From Echinometra lucunter (lineage: Eukaryota; Echinodermata; Echinoidea; Camarodonta; Echinometridae), in contig CM057161.1 of assembly GCA_029962745.1 (NCBI GenBank), forward strand, positions 6,647,876-6,711,875: a stretch of 64,000 nt of DNA. Reading direction: 5' to 3'. The notes beneath the pieces are model-generated. The model saw only the letters and a program-made list of their open reading frames with translations, had not been told where the DNA came from and searched no databases. Every line of letters starts with the position of its first letter. The stretch's first letter is position 1. Positions 9,587 to 19,589 of this stretch are shown in pieces. Position numbers and translations under genes: made by a program.

Positions 9587-12500
9587 ATGGCCCGATTTCC
9601 TGAAATGAATTGGGATGTCAGCAACGTAGCAGAAGAATTCAAGCTTTTCAAACAGAGAACTGAACTCTGTCTGCTAGATAATAACATTGAAGATCCTAAA
9701 AAGCAAGCAACAAAAATTAAGATTGCTCTTGGAAATGAAGGTCTTAAAAGAATTAATGCCTCAGGTCTCTCTTCAGCTGAACAAGATGAGCCAAATAAGC
9801 TTTGGGGCTTGTTTGAAGATCAGTTGAAAGTCAAGGTGAACTTCAGAATACATCGTCTGGAATTAATGAGGTACAAACAGAGGTCAGACGAGAGCATAGA
9901 TGAATTTGTAAACAGATGCCGTACTAAGGCAAGGGAATGTGAGTTCAGTCCTGATGAGCTCTGTGAACGCCTTGTTGAGCTTGTCATAGCTTCCACTCCT
10001 ATTGAAGCATATCAAAAAGACTTGTTGGACAAGCCAAAGGGCTTGAAAATAGAAGACTTGGTCGATGCAGGACGCAAGTATGAAGCCATTCTAGCTGGAA
10101 AGCAGTGTCTGCAGACATTACAAAATGACCAAGTTGATTCCATCCGGAAGGATTACAAGCAATGCGGAAATTGTGGACTCCGCCACCCTCCAAAACGATG
10201 TCCAGCTTATAGAGATACGTGCCATGCTTGTGGTACACAAGGACATTGGTCAAAGATGTGTCGCAAAACAACGGCCAATGGTGCAAAGCCTCAGCAGGAC
10301 AAGCCTGAACGTAGGAAGCGTCCACCCAAAGTTGGACGAGGTGATTCCCGGAATCATCAAGGAAAGCCTGGGAACCAGCGGTCAATGCCCAAGAGCCATT
10401 CTGAAGACCGACAAGCAAAGTCTAAATCCCAGCAGTCAAGGCATCCTTCGCCACGTAAGTCCACTCAGCAGCATGTTGATGAACTCGATGTTGAAGTCGA
10501 AGAGGAAGAAGAGTTGGAGGAGGAAAAAGAGTTTCATACAATAATTGTGATTAACTCGATAGACGATGTGCAGTCAGAAGCACTGGCTACTCTGAACATC
10601 AGATGTCCAGGTCTCAGAGAAGAGGACCATCTTCGAGCGAAGATAGACTCAGGATCCAGCGGCAATATCCTCCCACTGTGGAAACTGAAGGATTTGTATG
10701 GAAGCCAATGGAAAAGAGTCCTCTCTCCCACTCACGCACAGCTAGCAGCTTACAATGAAACTCCTATACCTTGTCTGGGGAAAATAACCATTTCCTGTCA
10801 GTACAAAGACTCGTCATGGGAAAAACAGACTTGGTATGTTGCAGATGGGAATGGACCAGTGATCGTGGGACTTCCAACCAGCAAAAAACTGGGCATAATC
10901 ACCATTAATGACATACATAGACGTATAAGTGAGAAGGCTACCAGACCTACTATTCAGTCAGTGCACGACTTGCAACGTGCTTTCCCTGAGCAGTTTGACA
11001 GGATCGGAAGTTTCAAGGGGGAAGCTACACTACACTTGAAGGATGATGCTACTCCATCAATTGATCCACCAAGGAAATGCAGTGTGCACGTGCAGCTGAA
11101 GCTCAAGCGGGAGCTAGACCAGATGGAGGAGAGTGGTGTCATCAGAAAAGTTGACCACCACACGGATTGGTGCAACTCAATCACCACTGCTCTGAAGAAA
11201 GATGGTTCACTCAGAATTTGTCTCGACCCTCGAAAGCTGAATCAAAGTCTGAAACGCTGTCCTCACAAGGTTCCAACGCTAGAGGAACTCAATCCTGCAT
11301 TCTCGGAAGCCAAGTTTTTCTCGAAACTTGATGCAAAGGCAGGGTACTGGTCTGTGCATCTAGACGAAGCATCTCAAGAGCTCACCACGTTCAGGTCACC
11401 TTTTGGAAGGTATTGTTTTCGTAGGCTGCCATTTGGCCTATCGGTGAGCCAAGACATCTTCCAGCAAAGGATGGACTCTATCATTGCACAGGTGCCAGGA
11501 TGTGTCTGCATAGCTGATGATGTTGCGGTCTTTGGCCGGACAGAACAAGAACATGATGCTAATCTTTGGCGATTACTGGATGTTGCACAGAAGGAAGGTC
11601 TTGTATTCAACAGTGCCAAATGTGTGATAAAGACGCAAAGCATCAACTTCTTTGGATCAGTCTACACGAGTCAAGGCATACGCCCAGATCCAAGCAAGCT
11701 AGAAGACCTCAGAGAAATGCCTTCTCCACAAAACAAGGATGAACTCCAGAGAATCCTTGGAATGATGACTTACCTATCGCCCTACATCCCGAACTATGCA
11801 GAGAAATCAGCAATCCTACGGGAATTGCTAAAGAAAGACGTGCCATTCCTATGGCATGACGACCATGAAGAAGTTTTTCAGTCCCTGAAGTCAGAAATCT
11901 CAAAGGGAGCTTGCCTACAGTACTACAAGCCAAATGCCCAAACAGTCTTGGAAGTAGATGCATCAAGCAAAGGATTGGGAGCCTGTCTCCTCCAAAATGG
12001 AAAGCCAATCGCCTTTGCATCCAAGAGCCTCTCAGAAGCACAGTCAAACTACTCCAACATTGAAAGAGAGACACTAGCTCTTGTCTTCGGCATCACCAGG
12101 TTCCACACGTACTTGTTTGGCAGTAGCTTCACTGTTCACACAGATCATAAACCATTGGAAATCATTTGCCGCAAGCCCCTGAGGAGTGCCCCACCGAGGC
12201 TCCAGAGACTATTGGTTAAGATCCAGGGATACGGCTTCAATGTCGTGTACAAACCAGGCAGTCAGATGACTCTTCCAGACACACTAAGCAGACTGCCAAA
12301 CCCAAAAAAGAAGGAAGATGTCCCGATCGATCTACATATCGACGAAGTTCTGTCGGTGCAGGACACTGATGATGATCTATCAAGATTCTCTAAGAACAAG
12401 CAGGCACAGCTGCAGAGAGAAACTGCAAGTGATGCAACTATGAACCTCCTGAGCCAGACTATTCAAGATGGTTGGCCAGATGAGATAAGTCAAGTGCCAA

Positions 12501-13726
12501 ATAGCTTGAGAATTTTCTGGTCATACAGAGACGAACTAGGCATCATGAACGGAATCATCTTCAAGGGAAGACAAGTAGTTGTACCCCTGTCACTCCAATC
12601 AGATATTTTGGAACAACTACACACTAGCCACATGGGTATCGAGAGAACCAGACGGCTTGCCAGAGACTCTGTATATTGGCCAGGTATCAACAAAGACATT
12701 GAGAAGGTTGTCAAATCCTGCAAAGCATGCCAAAAGCATCAAGATCAGCAGCACAAAGAGCCTCTTGAACCTCACGAAGTTCCTCCGACACCATGGACGA
12801 AACTTGCTGCAGACCTCTTTCACCTAGATGGAACAGATTTTCTCCTCATCACTGACTACCACTCAAAGTTTCCTGTAATCAGAAAGATGCACAATACATC
12901 AAGCACGTCAGTAACCACAGTGATGAAGGAAGCATTCAGCATGTTTGGAGTACCAGCAGAGATAGTCTCGGACAACGGCCCTCAATTCAGTGGCAAACCA
13001 TTCAAAGAAATGTGTGCAAAGTGGAACATCAAACACACTACATCCTCACCGCGATACCCTCGCTCGAATGGTCTTGCAGAAAGAATGGTCCGCACAGTGA
13101 AATCATTGATCAAGAAGTGCAGGCAGACGGGACAAGATGTCCTAGAGGCAATGCTGCATCTCCGAGCAACCCCCCAAGCAGACCTACCATCTCCAGCTGA
13201 ACTGATGTTTGGACGCAAGGTGAAGACGACTCTTCCAGGTCGCAACTTTGGGTACCCACACACTGATGTGCATGACCGACTCCAACAGAGAAGGGAGAAA
13301 ATGAAACACGACCATGACAAACAAGCCGGTCGAGAACTACCCAAGTTATCCATAGGTCAGAGAGTGAGAATGCTGAATACAGACGACAACACCTGGATTC
13401 CAGCCAAGGTGTCACGAGTGTGTGAAGAACCAAGATCGTATGAGGTGACCACACCTAACGGCAAGACCCTGAGAAGGAATAGATCACATCTCAGAGAGCT
13501 GTTCACAAGACAGAGGCAGAACGACACCTCATCCACTACCACTCCTGATCCACATAGAATTGATATTGATGAAGAAGAGACACCAAAGAATGAAGGAAGT
13601 AGCGACGTACCACACATAGACAAGTCTGAGAGAACTCAGTACACACAGCCTGACAGACACACGTACACCACACGCTATGGTCGCCAAATCCATCAACCAG
13701 TTCGCTACAGAAATCATACATACTAA
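9587..13726 (+). CDS. Gypsy gag-pol polyprotein
   Basis: A single 1379-residue frame. Gag occupies about 1-190, followed by two CCHC-type zinc knuckles (CGNCGLRHPPKRC at 193-205 and CHACGTQGHWSKMC at 212-225), a basic linker, then an acidic Glu-rich stretch (301-316). Aspartic protease has IDSGSSGN at 353-360. Reverse transcriptase at about 500-690 has SKLDAKAGY (D582) and IADD at 642-645 in place of the more common Y(V/I)DD. RNase H has D790, E827 and D853. Integrase has an HHCC finger (about 1012-1048) and the DDE triad D1076, D1129, E1165, followed by a basic C-terminal part. Gag and pol are fused with no frameshift, so the ratio of Gag to Pol must be set some other way. The ATG at 9587 opens the frame and fits the Gag start. 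Probably the Mag-like group of Gypsy, not proven. Confidence 0.95.
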   Translation: MARFPEMNWDVSNVAEEFKLFKQRTELCLLDNNIEDPKKQATKIKIALGNEGLKRINASGLSSAEQDEPNKLWGLFEDQLKVKVNFRIHRLELMRYKQRSDESIDEFVNRCRTKARECEFSPDELCERLVELVIASTPIEAYQKDLLDKPKGLKIEDLVDAGRKYEAILAGKQCLQTLQNDQVDSIRKDYKQCGNCGLRHPPKRCPAYRDTCHACGTQGHWSKMCRKTTANGAKPQQDKPERRKRPPKVGRGDSRNHQGKPGNQRSMPKSHSEDRQAKSKSQQSRHPSPRKSTQQHVDELDVEVEEEEELEEEKEFHTIIVINSIDDVQSEALATLNIRCPGLREEDHLRAKIDSGSSGNILPLWKLKDLYGSQWKRVLSPTHAQLAAYNETPIPCLGKITISCQYKDSSWEKQTWYVADGNGPVIVGLPTSKKLGIITINDIHRRISEKATRPTIQSVHDLQRAFPEQFDRIGSFKGEATLHLKDDATPSIDPPRKCSVHVQLKLKRELDQMEESGVIRKVDHHTDWCNSITTALKKDGSLRICLDPRKLNQSLKRCPHKVPTLEELNPAFSEAKFFSKLDAKAGYWSVHLDEASQELTTFRSPFGRYCFRRLPFGLSVSQDIFQQRMDSIIAQVPGCVCIADDVAVFGRTEQEHDANLWRLLDVAQKEGLVFNSAKCVIKTQSINFFGSVYTSQGIRPDPSKLEDLREMPSPQNKDELQRILGMMTYLSPYIPNYAEKSAILRELLKKDVPFLWHDDHEEVFQSLKSEISKGACLQYYKPNAQTVLEVDASSKGLGACLLQNGKPIAFASKSLSEAQSNYSNIERETLALVFGITRFHTYLFGSSFTVHTDHKPLEIICRKPLRSAPPRLQRLLVKIQGYGFNVVYKPGSQMTLPDTLSRLPNPKKKEDVPIDLHIDEVLSVQDTDDDLSRFSKNKQAQLQRETASDATMNLLSQTIQDGWPDEISQVPNSLRIFWSYRDELGIMNGIIFKGRQVVVPLSLQSDILEQLHTSHMGIERTRRLARDSVYWPGINKDIEKVVKSCKACQKHQDQQHKEPLEPHEVPPTPWTKLAADLFHLDGTDFLLITDYHSKFPVIRKMHNTSSTSVTTVMKEAFSMFGVPAEIVSDNGPQFSGKPFKEMCAKWNIKHTTSSPRYPRSNGLAERMVRTVKSLIKKCRQTGQDVLEAMLHLRATPQADLPSPAELMFGRKVKTTLPGRNFGYPHTDVHDRLQQRREKMKHDHDKQAGRELPKLSIGQRVRMLNTDDNTWIPAKVSRVCEEPRSYEVTTPNGKTLRRNRSHLRELFTRQRQNDTSSTTTPDPHRIDIDEEETPKNEGSSDVPHIDKSERTQYTQPDRHTYTTRYGRQIHQPVRYRNHTY

Positions 13727-14490
13727 AGAAATACCTTTGATGCACACATGCCTTAAAACAAAGGCAACATTTGGAATCTTGCCTTTGGATGTGTATATAT
13801 GTTAGAAGTAGGATTATACATATATTTGTTCTTTTGTTCAGAGACCTTGATCAAGACGGGATCAGTTTTGTGATATAATGCCGTATGTGTTTTTTTTAGT
13901 CAGTGAAGAGCTTGTTTAGTATATGCCTATTGTGTAGATATGTTATGAAAGTATTCATAAACAAGTTGAATTGATTTGCATGAAAATTGATTACATGCAC
14001 ACAAGGGAAATAACTACACAAACGAAACAGAAATCACTTTACGAAATTTAATTTGATAAAGCTCACATGCTTTAGAAATAGGTAGCACAAAAATATGTGA
14101 AAGATGACCGAAAATTTTATTGCAGAACTAAACAAGCATTACGATGTTACAAACATCAGTATCACAGTATTTATTACATGCATATTGATGTATTTGGGCA
14201 ATGATTACTGCTAAGATTCAGGTTTAACCCAATATTCTCAAGAAATATATGTATACATACACTTTCATTGTTTTTTTTAAGCTGACAAATGTGATATTAA
14301 GGAGCAGCTTGAATATGCTGTTTAAAGATACTGTTGTCCAAATTGATGAAAAACTGTAACTTGTTTAGAAAGTTCATGATCTGTTTTTAATATGTGTACC
14401 AACATTATATATTAGTTATATGCATCTCAATGATGCTAGAGTTTTCTGAAGTTACATTTTTTCTATACTGTGAATATGTTAAGACTTGTT
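13727..14490 (+). other. Gypsy 3' untranslated region
   Basis: AT-rich, about 770 bp between the pol stop codon and the polypurine tract. No open frame of note and no envelope gene. It contains GCCTTTGG-type short repeats near 13750-13790 but nothing that can be assigned. Confidence 0.75.
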
Positions 14491-14503
14491 AAAAGGAGGG
14501 GGA
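14491..14503 (+). promoter_or_regulatory. Polypurine tract of the Gypsy element
   Basis: AAAAGGAGGGGGA, all purine, directly abuts the TG of the 3' LTR at 14504. This is the expected plus-strand DNA primer site. Confidence 0.93.
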
Positions 14504-14687
14504 TGTTGTGATATATATAGGACTATATTGATACGCGCGCAAGGTGTCAAGCAACGCGCGGTTATGAGTCGCAATAAAGATCTCGCCAAGATGTAGTTAC
14601 CAGCCCCACAGATCCGTCTACCAAATCTCGTATTTTGTGAGTTGTATAACTGTCAACATATCAAATAGACAGCAACACATCACAACA
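14504..14687 (+). repeat. 3' LTR of the intact Gypsy element
   Basis: 184 bp, reads identically to the 5' LTR, starts TG and ends CA, followed by the target duplication CCACT at 14688-14692. Confidence 0.95.
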
Positions 14688-14880
14688 CCACTACACTAAA
14701 TGGGTGGACAATAAAAAAGTTCAAGGTAGCTTGAATGTAAGAATCAGTGATTAAACTACCAAGTTCTATGGAAAATATAATACATGATCAGTTCTATTTT
14801 TGTCATGAATTTTAAGAGCAGTAAATAATATTTTATATGCAAAGATGTGTATCTAGTCCATCAAGTAGTTTGTACTCACA

Positions 14881-15204
14881 GAGTTCAGTTTGAGTACCCA
14901 GAAAAATAGACCAGGTTAGAAAAATTCAGTTACAGCTGAGTCAAGTAATATTACGAGAAAAAGCTAGGTACATCTCAGACTTGGGTTTACTCACTAGCGA
15001 ACAAACCGTTACATTTCAGTAACTCATTATTTATTGTTTTTATAGAGTTCAGTTTGAGTACCCAGAAAAGATAGACCAGGTTAGAAAAATTCAGTTACAG
15101 CTGAGTCAAGTAATATTACGAGAAAAAGCTAGGGACATCTCAGACTTGGGTTTACTCACTAACGAACAAACCGTTACATTTCAGTAACTCATTATTTATT
15201 GTTT
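14881..15204. repeat. 164-bp tandem duplication with older diverged copy
   Basis: Unit GAGTTCAGTTTGAGTACCC... at 14881-15040 is repeated at 15045-15204 with only a few differences. A more diverged copy runs from about 15367 to 15560, and the segment after the second unit (CTTAAATTTAAGTG...) is also echoed after that copy, so an older period of about 340 bp underlies the recent 164-bp duplication. No coding signal. Confidence 0.85.
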
Positions 15205-15775
15205 TCCTTAAATTTAAGTGCATGTTCAAATACTAAGAACAAATGATTGCGGTTACGATGTGAAAACAGTCAACAAACTATTGACTGTTGCAAAGTTGTT
15301 TAACTATTCCCAAACACTGCACACAGAAGTAAACAAGTGTACCTACATGTGTGTAACAAAAGAACCGTTCAATTTGAGTACTCAGAAAAGGATAAACCAA
15401 AATGCATATTGTAAATTTGAGAAATTCAGTTACAGCTAAATCAGGTGATGTTACCAGTGAGAGGTACGTGTAGGTACATTTCAGATATGGGTTTACTAAC
15501 TATCAAGCAAACTGTTGCATTTCAGTTATTCATTATTAATTATTTCTCCTTAAATCTAAGTACACATTCAAGTACTTCGTACAGATGTATGGGGTAAAAA
15601 TTTAAAAGCAGTCAAATGACTATTTCTGAACACTGCACATAGATGAGAACAAGTGTACCTACATCCCAAAATTGAGGGAATATTGATAAACAGAGGACCA
15701 TTCATGTTAATCATTATTAATTTGAATATGATAGTCCTTATTGTTGAGATCAGTTTACGTGTAATCTCAGTAATT

Positions 15776-16345
15776 TCACAAGGACTGTAAATCTTCCAAG
15801 CAGGTTATAAGCTTCTTTGTTACACCACCTGTACTGTTGGCGATTTCAACAAACACTCATCCATCAATGGTCCATGACTGTTTTACTTTAGGGTTATGAC
15901 GCGCAGCATAGTACAGTGCTTGGTTCTCCTTGGTCAGGTCTTCATTCAAATATATATTGGTTCCTTTTAATTTCGATCTTGCTTTCATTAATGATGACCT
16001 TGTTCTATACGAGCGAAATTTAACAATTATTTGACGTGGCGTTTGCTGTATATTTGTATTTGGTGATGATATCCTATGTGAGCGGTCAATTTCATCAGGT
16101 GTCACCTTGACTCCAAGTTTCTCCTCAGCTAGCTTACAGACCAGAGCATCGGTACTCTCTTGCGCTGATTCCGGTAGACCATGTATTCTCACACTGTTTC
16201 TCCGCGTATACTGCTCCAATTGATTCAATCTCACTTTTGCATAGGCTCCAACATTTGAAGCCTTGTCTACACGTGATTTCAGGCGTTGGATCTCGTCATT
16301 TTGGTTTCGGATCTTCAAATATTTCTTGAAATATTGTGTTAACAT
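15776..16345 (-). pseudogene. LINE ORF1 (L1-type RNA-binding protein) remnant
   Basis: On the minus strand a 162-codon frame (16345 to 15857) shows a coiled-coil-like start (DEIQRLKSRVDKA), then LEQYTRRNSVRIHGLPE, RSHRI, RQIIVKF and IYLNEDLT. This is the standard layout of L1-type ORF1 proteins, which coat the LINE RNA and act as nucleic-acid chaperones (coiled coil, RRM, C-terminal domain). It ends at an early TGA at 15857-15859; reading continues in frame past it for 26 more codons to a second stop at 15776, so the stop is a point change. The N-terminus is cut where the next repeat begins (about 16346). No matching ORF2 is adjacent. Confidence 0.72.
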
Positions 16346-16665
16346 ACCCTAAAACCTACCCAGATTGTCTACCTATAGTGATACAAACTACGACGAAGTA
16401 TGAAGTTCATATTTAAAACGGTCCTTAAGATATCCTGTTAACAAGGCTAACATCTGAAATTTTATATCGACCTACATGTAGCCAAAATTTAATAGGACTG
16501 CATGGTACATACTATGACCAAATTTGACATTCATACCTAAATTGATTCTTGAGATATTGCATTTGCGTTAAAAGAGGGACATATGACATACAAACAACCC
16601 TGAAAAATAATGCTAAGGTCTGGCCCCACCTTCGGTGGGCAGAGGCAGAAAAAAGCAAAATCACA
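16346..16665 (+). repeat. Diverged copy of the GGCGGAGGCATAA-ended repeat family
   Basis: Shares phrases with the arrays at 26.1 and 36.6 kb (ACCCTAAAA, AGATTGTCTACCTATAGTG, GAAGTATGAAGTTCAT) and ends in CCACCTTCGGTGGGCAGAGGCAGAAA, a variant of that family's hairpin terminus. No coding content. The 5' part probably abuts the truncated ORF1 remnant. Confidence 0.6.
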
Positions 16666-17000
16666 CAAGGTGGTCTACTTACAAGTCAATGCTACTTGCT
16701 CACTGATGCCTGAAAGAGAGGCTGTGTAGATGATGACCATTAGTATCTGTAACCTCAACATGTTTAAACTGCAATGAGAATGTGAACAGAGATAGTATGA
16801 TGAGAAATGATACAAGTTCACGTACAGTCCACGACATTAGTCCAAATTCATGAAAGAGGTTTAAATTTCAGAAGATGGACAAAAATATTGTTGAAATCTA
16901 AACCTCTTTCATGAATGGAGGCCATTGAGATAAAAATCATTATCCCAAATCCTCACTATATATTGTAACCCATATCTAAACCTACAGGTACACTGCATAG

Positions 17001-17331
17001 TACTGTAAAAATCGAAATTTTTGTGTGATTACTTTTTTTCGTGCTCAGCCAAGTAGAACACAATTGTGCAATTTTCACGGACAGTTAGGAACTGTAGTCA
17101 CTGCTTTACAAACAAAATATTTCATGTGGTTCGATTTCGCACAAGTGTCGTGCCACACAAAATTCGCAAAAATTTCAACATTATAAATATTTCCACATTT
17201 ACAGTATGTGCATGTGGTCTTGTACAATGGGCAGACATACAGAAATGTGCTCATAATTTACGCTAAAAGAAGTAATCCTCTTTTGTGAATTCAGCCAATT
17301 TAGTTTTAATCCATTGCCGGACGGGAGCCAA
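17001..17331. repeat. TIR repeat, copy 1 (TACTGTAAA...TTTACAGTA)
   Basis: A 331-bp segment nearly identical to 17716-18051. It starts TACTGTAAAAATCGAAAT, and an inverted match (ATTTCCACATTTACAGTA) lies at 17189-17206, so the first 206 bp look like a MITE with 18-bp terminal inverted repeats. The homology runs about 125 bp beyond the inner TIR to GGAGCCAA, so the mobile unit may be larger, or a short element may sit inside another repeat. Confidence 0.7.
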
Positions 17332-17715
17332 TCAGGAAAGCATCTCGTTCAAGTGCCATGCATTCACACTCAATACTCCGACAAAAGGTCCTTGAAATAC
17401 TTTAGACCAACCATTTGGAACAGCCTACCCCTCAATGCCCTGGCAGTGGACTCATTGAAATCACTACTGTTTACTTAATGATAATTCATCAGTATTGTTT
17501 TCCATTCATTAATCTTATCTTGATTGGAAATAGATGAGTCTAAACTTGAAACCTAAAACGTGTGATTACTATTATTAAAAGACTCTGTAAAGTGCAGAGA
17601 GAATATATACATTATAGCACACTATATAAAAACTGCTCATTATTATTAGATGAATACATATAAACAAGATGAATGCGACTGCATCTCCTATATGCCTCTG
17701 CATATATTCTTCTTG
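17332..17715 (+). mobile_element. 5'-truncated CR1/L2-like LINE 3' end
   Basis: Matches 21299-21660. The first part encodes the last residues of a LINE reverse transcriptase (SDKRSLKYFRPTIWNSLPLN type, ending in TAA near 17478), then a short 3' untranslated region with GTGCAGAGAGAAT and a TTATTATTAG tail near 17639-17650. Beyond the tail is the start of the 2.1-kb block described at 21530, cut off by the TIR repeat at 17716. Confidence 0.7.
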
Positions 17716-18051
17716 TACTGTAAAAATGGAAATTTTTGTGTGATTAATTTTTTCGTGCTCAGCCAAGTAGAACACAATTATGCATTTTCAATTTTCACGG
17801 ATAGTTAGGAACTTTTTTCACTGCTTTACAAACAAAATATTTCATGTGGTTCAATTTCGCACAAGTGTCGTGCCGCACGAAATTCGCAAAAATTTCAACA
17901 TTATAAATATTTCCACATTTACAGTATGTGCATGTGGTCTTGTACAATGGGCAGACATGCAGAAATGTGCTCATAATTTACGCTAAAAGAAGTAATCCTC
18001 TTCTGTGAATTCAGCCAATTTAGTTTTAATCCATTGCCGGACAGGAGCCAA
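17716..18051. repeat. TIR repeat, copy 2 (TACTGTAAA...TTTACAGTA)
   Basis: Second copy of the 17001-17331 repeat, same orientation. TIRs TACTGTAAAAATGGAAAT (17716-17733) and ATTTCCACATTTACAGTA (17909-17926). It interrupts the LINE-associated block at TATTCTTCTTG, a phrase that continues uninterrupted into CCCCACCC in the copies at 21670 and 23777. Confidence 0.75.
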
Positions 18052-18061
18052 ATAGTCCCCA

Positions 18062-18478
18062 TTAACCCATAGCATAGAATAGAGCTTTCTTGAGGTCTAA
18101 ATTAATCATCTTCAATCCTCAAATTGGCAATTAAAAACATTTTTTTCCATGCTTACATAGCTTGAAAAAATAAATATGGATATAACATAAACCAAAATGA
18201 AATATAAATGTAAAATTTAATCAGAAATCGCCAATTTGAACATGGAAATAGCGATTATGTATTATTCACTGCGTTGCCAATTTAAAGAGTTTAATGATTA
18301 GAAACAGTTAAACTGCTCTAATTAGAGAACACCACACCATACGGCGATGGGAATGGGCTCAAATTTTCAGTGCATTTTTCTCTTTCTGCTCATGTATGAT
18401 ATGTACTGCCGAACATTCTGGACCAACAGATACTGCAAAAGCGTCTCCTAAAGGTGACACTGTACCTCTATGGGTTAA
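18062..18478. mobile_element. piggyBac-like MITE (TTAACCC family), copy A
   Basis: 417 bp from TTAA to TTAA. Left end TTAACCCATAG, right end CTATGGGTTAA; in less decayed copies the TIR continues to GTACAG. TTAA target duplication and a CCC-starting TIR are hallmarks of the piggyBac superfamily. No transposase. Related copies: 40788-41701 (with a nested element) and 61734-62096 (inverted). This copy shows the uninterrupted form (TCTCCTAAAGGTGAC) of the site where copy B is interrupted. Confidence 0.8.
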
Positions 18479-18564
18479 GACCTACTGGGACAAGGGAATT
18501 TAGTAGCAAACAGATTAAAAACAAGCTATTAATAAGAAGTGCTAAATTCTTTATGTCTGATAAT

Positions 18565-18812
18565 AATAATAATCAGGTTTAATTTACCCAGGGTAGACAC
18601 ATCAGTATTAGTACTACTCTTCCTGCGGGCCCTACAATTATTATTACCCCAGCAAAACCAGGCAAACATTTAGTACACCTTGGTCCATAGGGGCACAATG
18701 TAAGCAAAACACCTTGTCCAAGGATGTAAGCACTGGATGAGGATCAAACCCAGGACCCCTCGTATGAGAGGCAAGGGCCTTCACCTCCACTATACACACT
18801 GCTACCATCATC
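18565..18812 (-). mobile_element. tRNA-derived SINE
   Basis: Minus strand. A tRNA-like head (about 18735-18812) has GGATGA/TCATCC ends that can pair, a region resembling box A, and a box B-like GGGTTTGATCC at 18740-18750, the internal RNA polymerase III promoter. A tRNA-unrelated body follows, then GGGTAAATTAAACCTG and an ATTATTATTATT tail near 18565. Such tails mark SINEs mobilised by a CR1/L2-like LINE. The head looks most like tRNA-Ala from memory. A functional tRNA gene is unlikely, since a body and tail follow. Confidence 0.65.
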
Positions 18813-19069
18813 CCATGTGTGCATGAATTTTCTAAATTAACAAACAATACATGAAGGTTTACACACAAATATTGGAAATTCAGTAAATGTCTAGAGGATC
18901 TGATTAGCAAAATGGCTACATACTCATCCAAGGGGGGGGGGGGGAAGTATTAGTATGTTACCCCTCCCCCGTGAATATTTGAATTGCTACTTATGGCAAT
19001 CCTCAAATGCAAAATGGTTTTACTCTCATATGAGTACGTATAGATTTTATGTACGATGCAGGCACTTGG

Positions 19070-19589
19070 GGTGTGAAGCTATTAAAAGGTGCTCTCACAC
19101 TAGAGCAATGGTCAGAGTTGGTTCATGACAGTCAGTGATGGATAAGTGACTGTGAAGTGACTGATGTCCTGGATTGTCATACTGCTGTAATCAGGCCATA
19201 GTAGACCATACAAGAACTATTCTAAGAACCGTAGTACAGACCATATAAGTGATGGTTGGAGAGAAAGCTTTGAACATGTTCAAAACTTCCTTTCTGACCG
19301 ACTGATCCAAAACCGTACAACAACCTTACAACAACCGAGAATCATGGACCATTATGGACCTTACTTGACCGTCATGGACCATGTATTAGCAACCGTCTTT
19401 TAGTAAGGCTAAGCTCGGCCAAATACAGTCCATGACGGCCTAGCACAGTCATGTGACAGTCACTATTATCCAGTCCATTATGATTAGTTTTTAGCCAAAT
19501 CCAACCATGGAGGTCATTTGTATACTTGAGACGGTCCGTGACAGTTGTGATAATGTTTGTTATGGTCCATGACAATCGAGCTTCACACC
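19070..19589. mobile_element. Possible MITE with GGTGTGAAGCT ends
   Basis: GGTGTGAAGCT at 19070-19080 is matched by its inverted copy AGCTTCACACC at 19579-19589. The interior is rich in short GTCATGGACC/GGTCCATGAC-type inverted motifs. I could not define a clear target duplication, so the element status is tentative. Confidence 0.4.

Larger units (their letters stand above)
7653..14687 (+). mobile_element. Complete Ty3/Gypsy LTR retrotransposon
   Basis: A 7035-bp element bounded by two 184-bp direct LTRs (TGTTGTG...ATCACAACA) that read identically. The 5-bp sequence CCACT flanks it on both sides (7648-7652 and 14688-14692), the signature of integrase-made target duplication. Internal order: PBS directly after the 5' LTR, a leader of about 1.75 kb, one gag-pol frame, a 777-bp 3' untranslated part, and a polypurine tract touching the 3' LTR. 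There is no envelope-like frame after pol. Identical LTRs, perfect target duplication and intact coding point to very recent insertion. Host DNA around it is rejoined simply by deleting the element and one CCACT. Confidence 0.97.

Noticed and set aside
9999..10418. Antisense and alternate-frame open frames inside the Gypsy coding region
   Set aside because: All overlap the well-supported gag-pol frame, lack domains and follow its codon pattern.
13727..14490. An envelope gene that would make the Gypsy a retrovirus-like element
   Set aside because: No open frame, signal peptide or membrane segment after pol.
18735..18812. A functional tRNA gene
   Set aside because: Followed by a SINE body and tail, with mismatches in stems; better explained as a SINE head.
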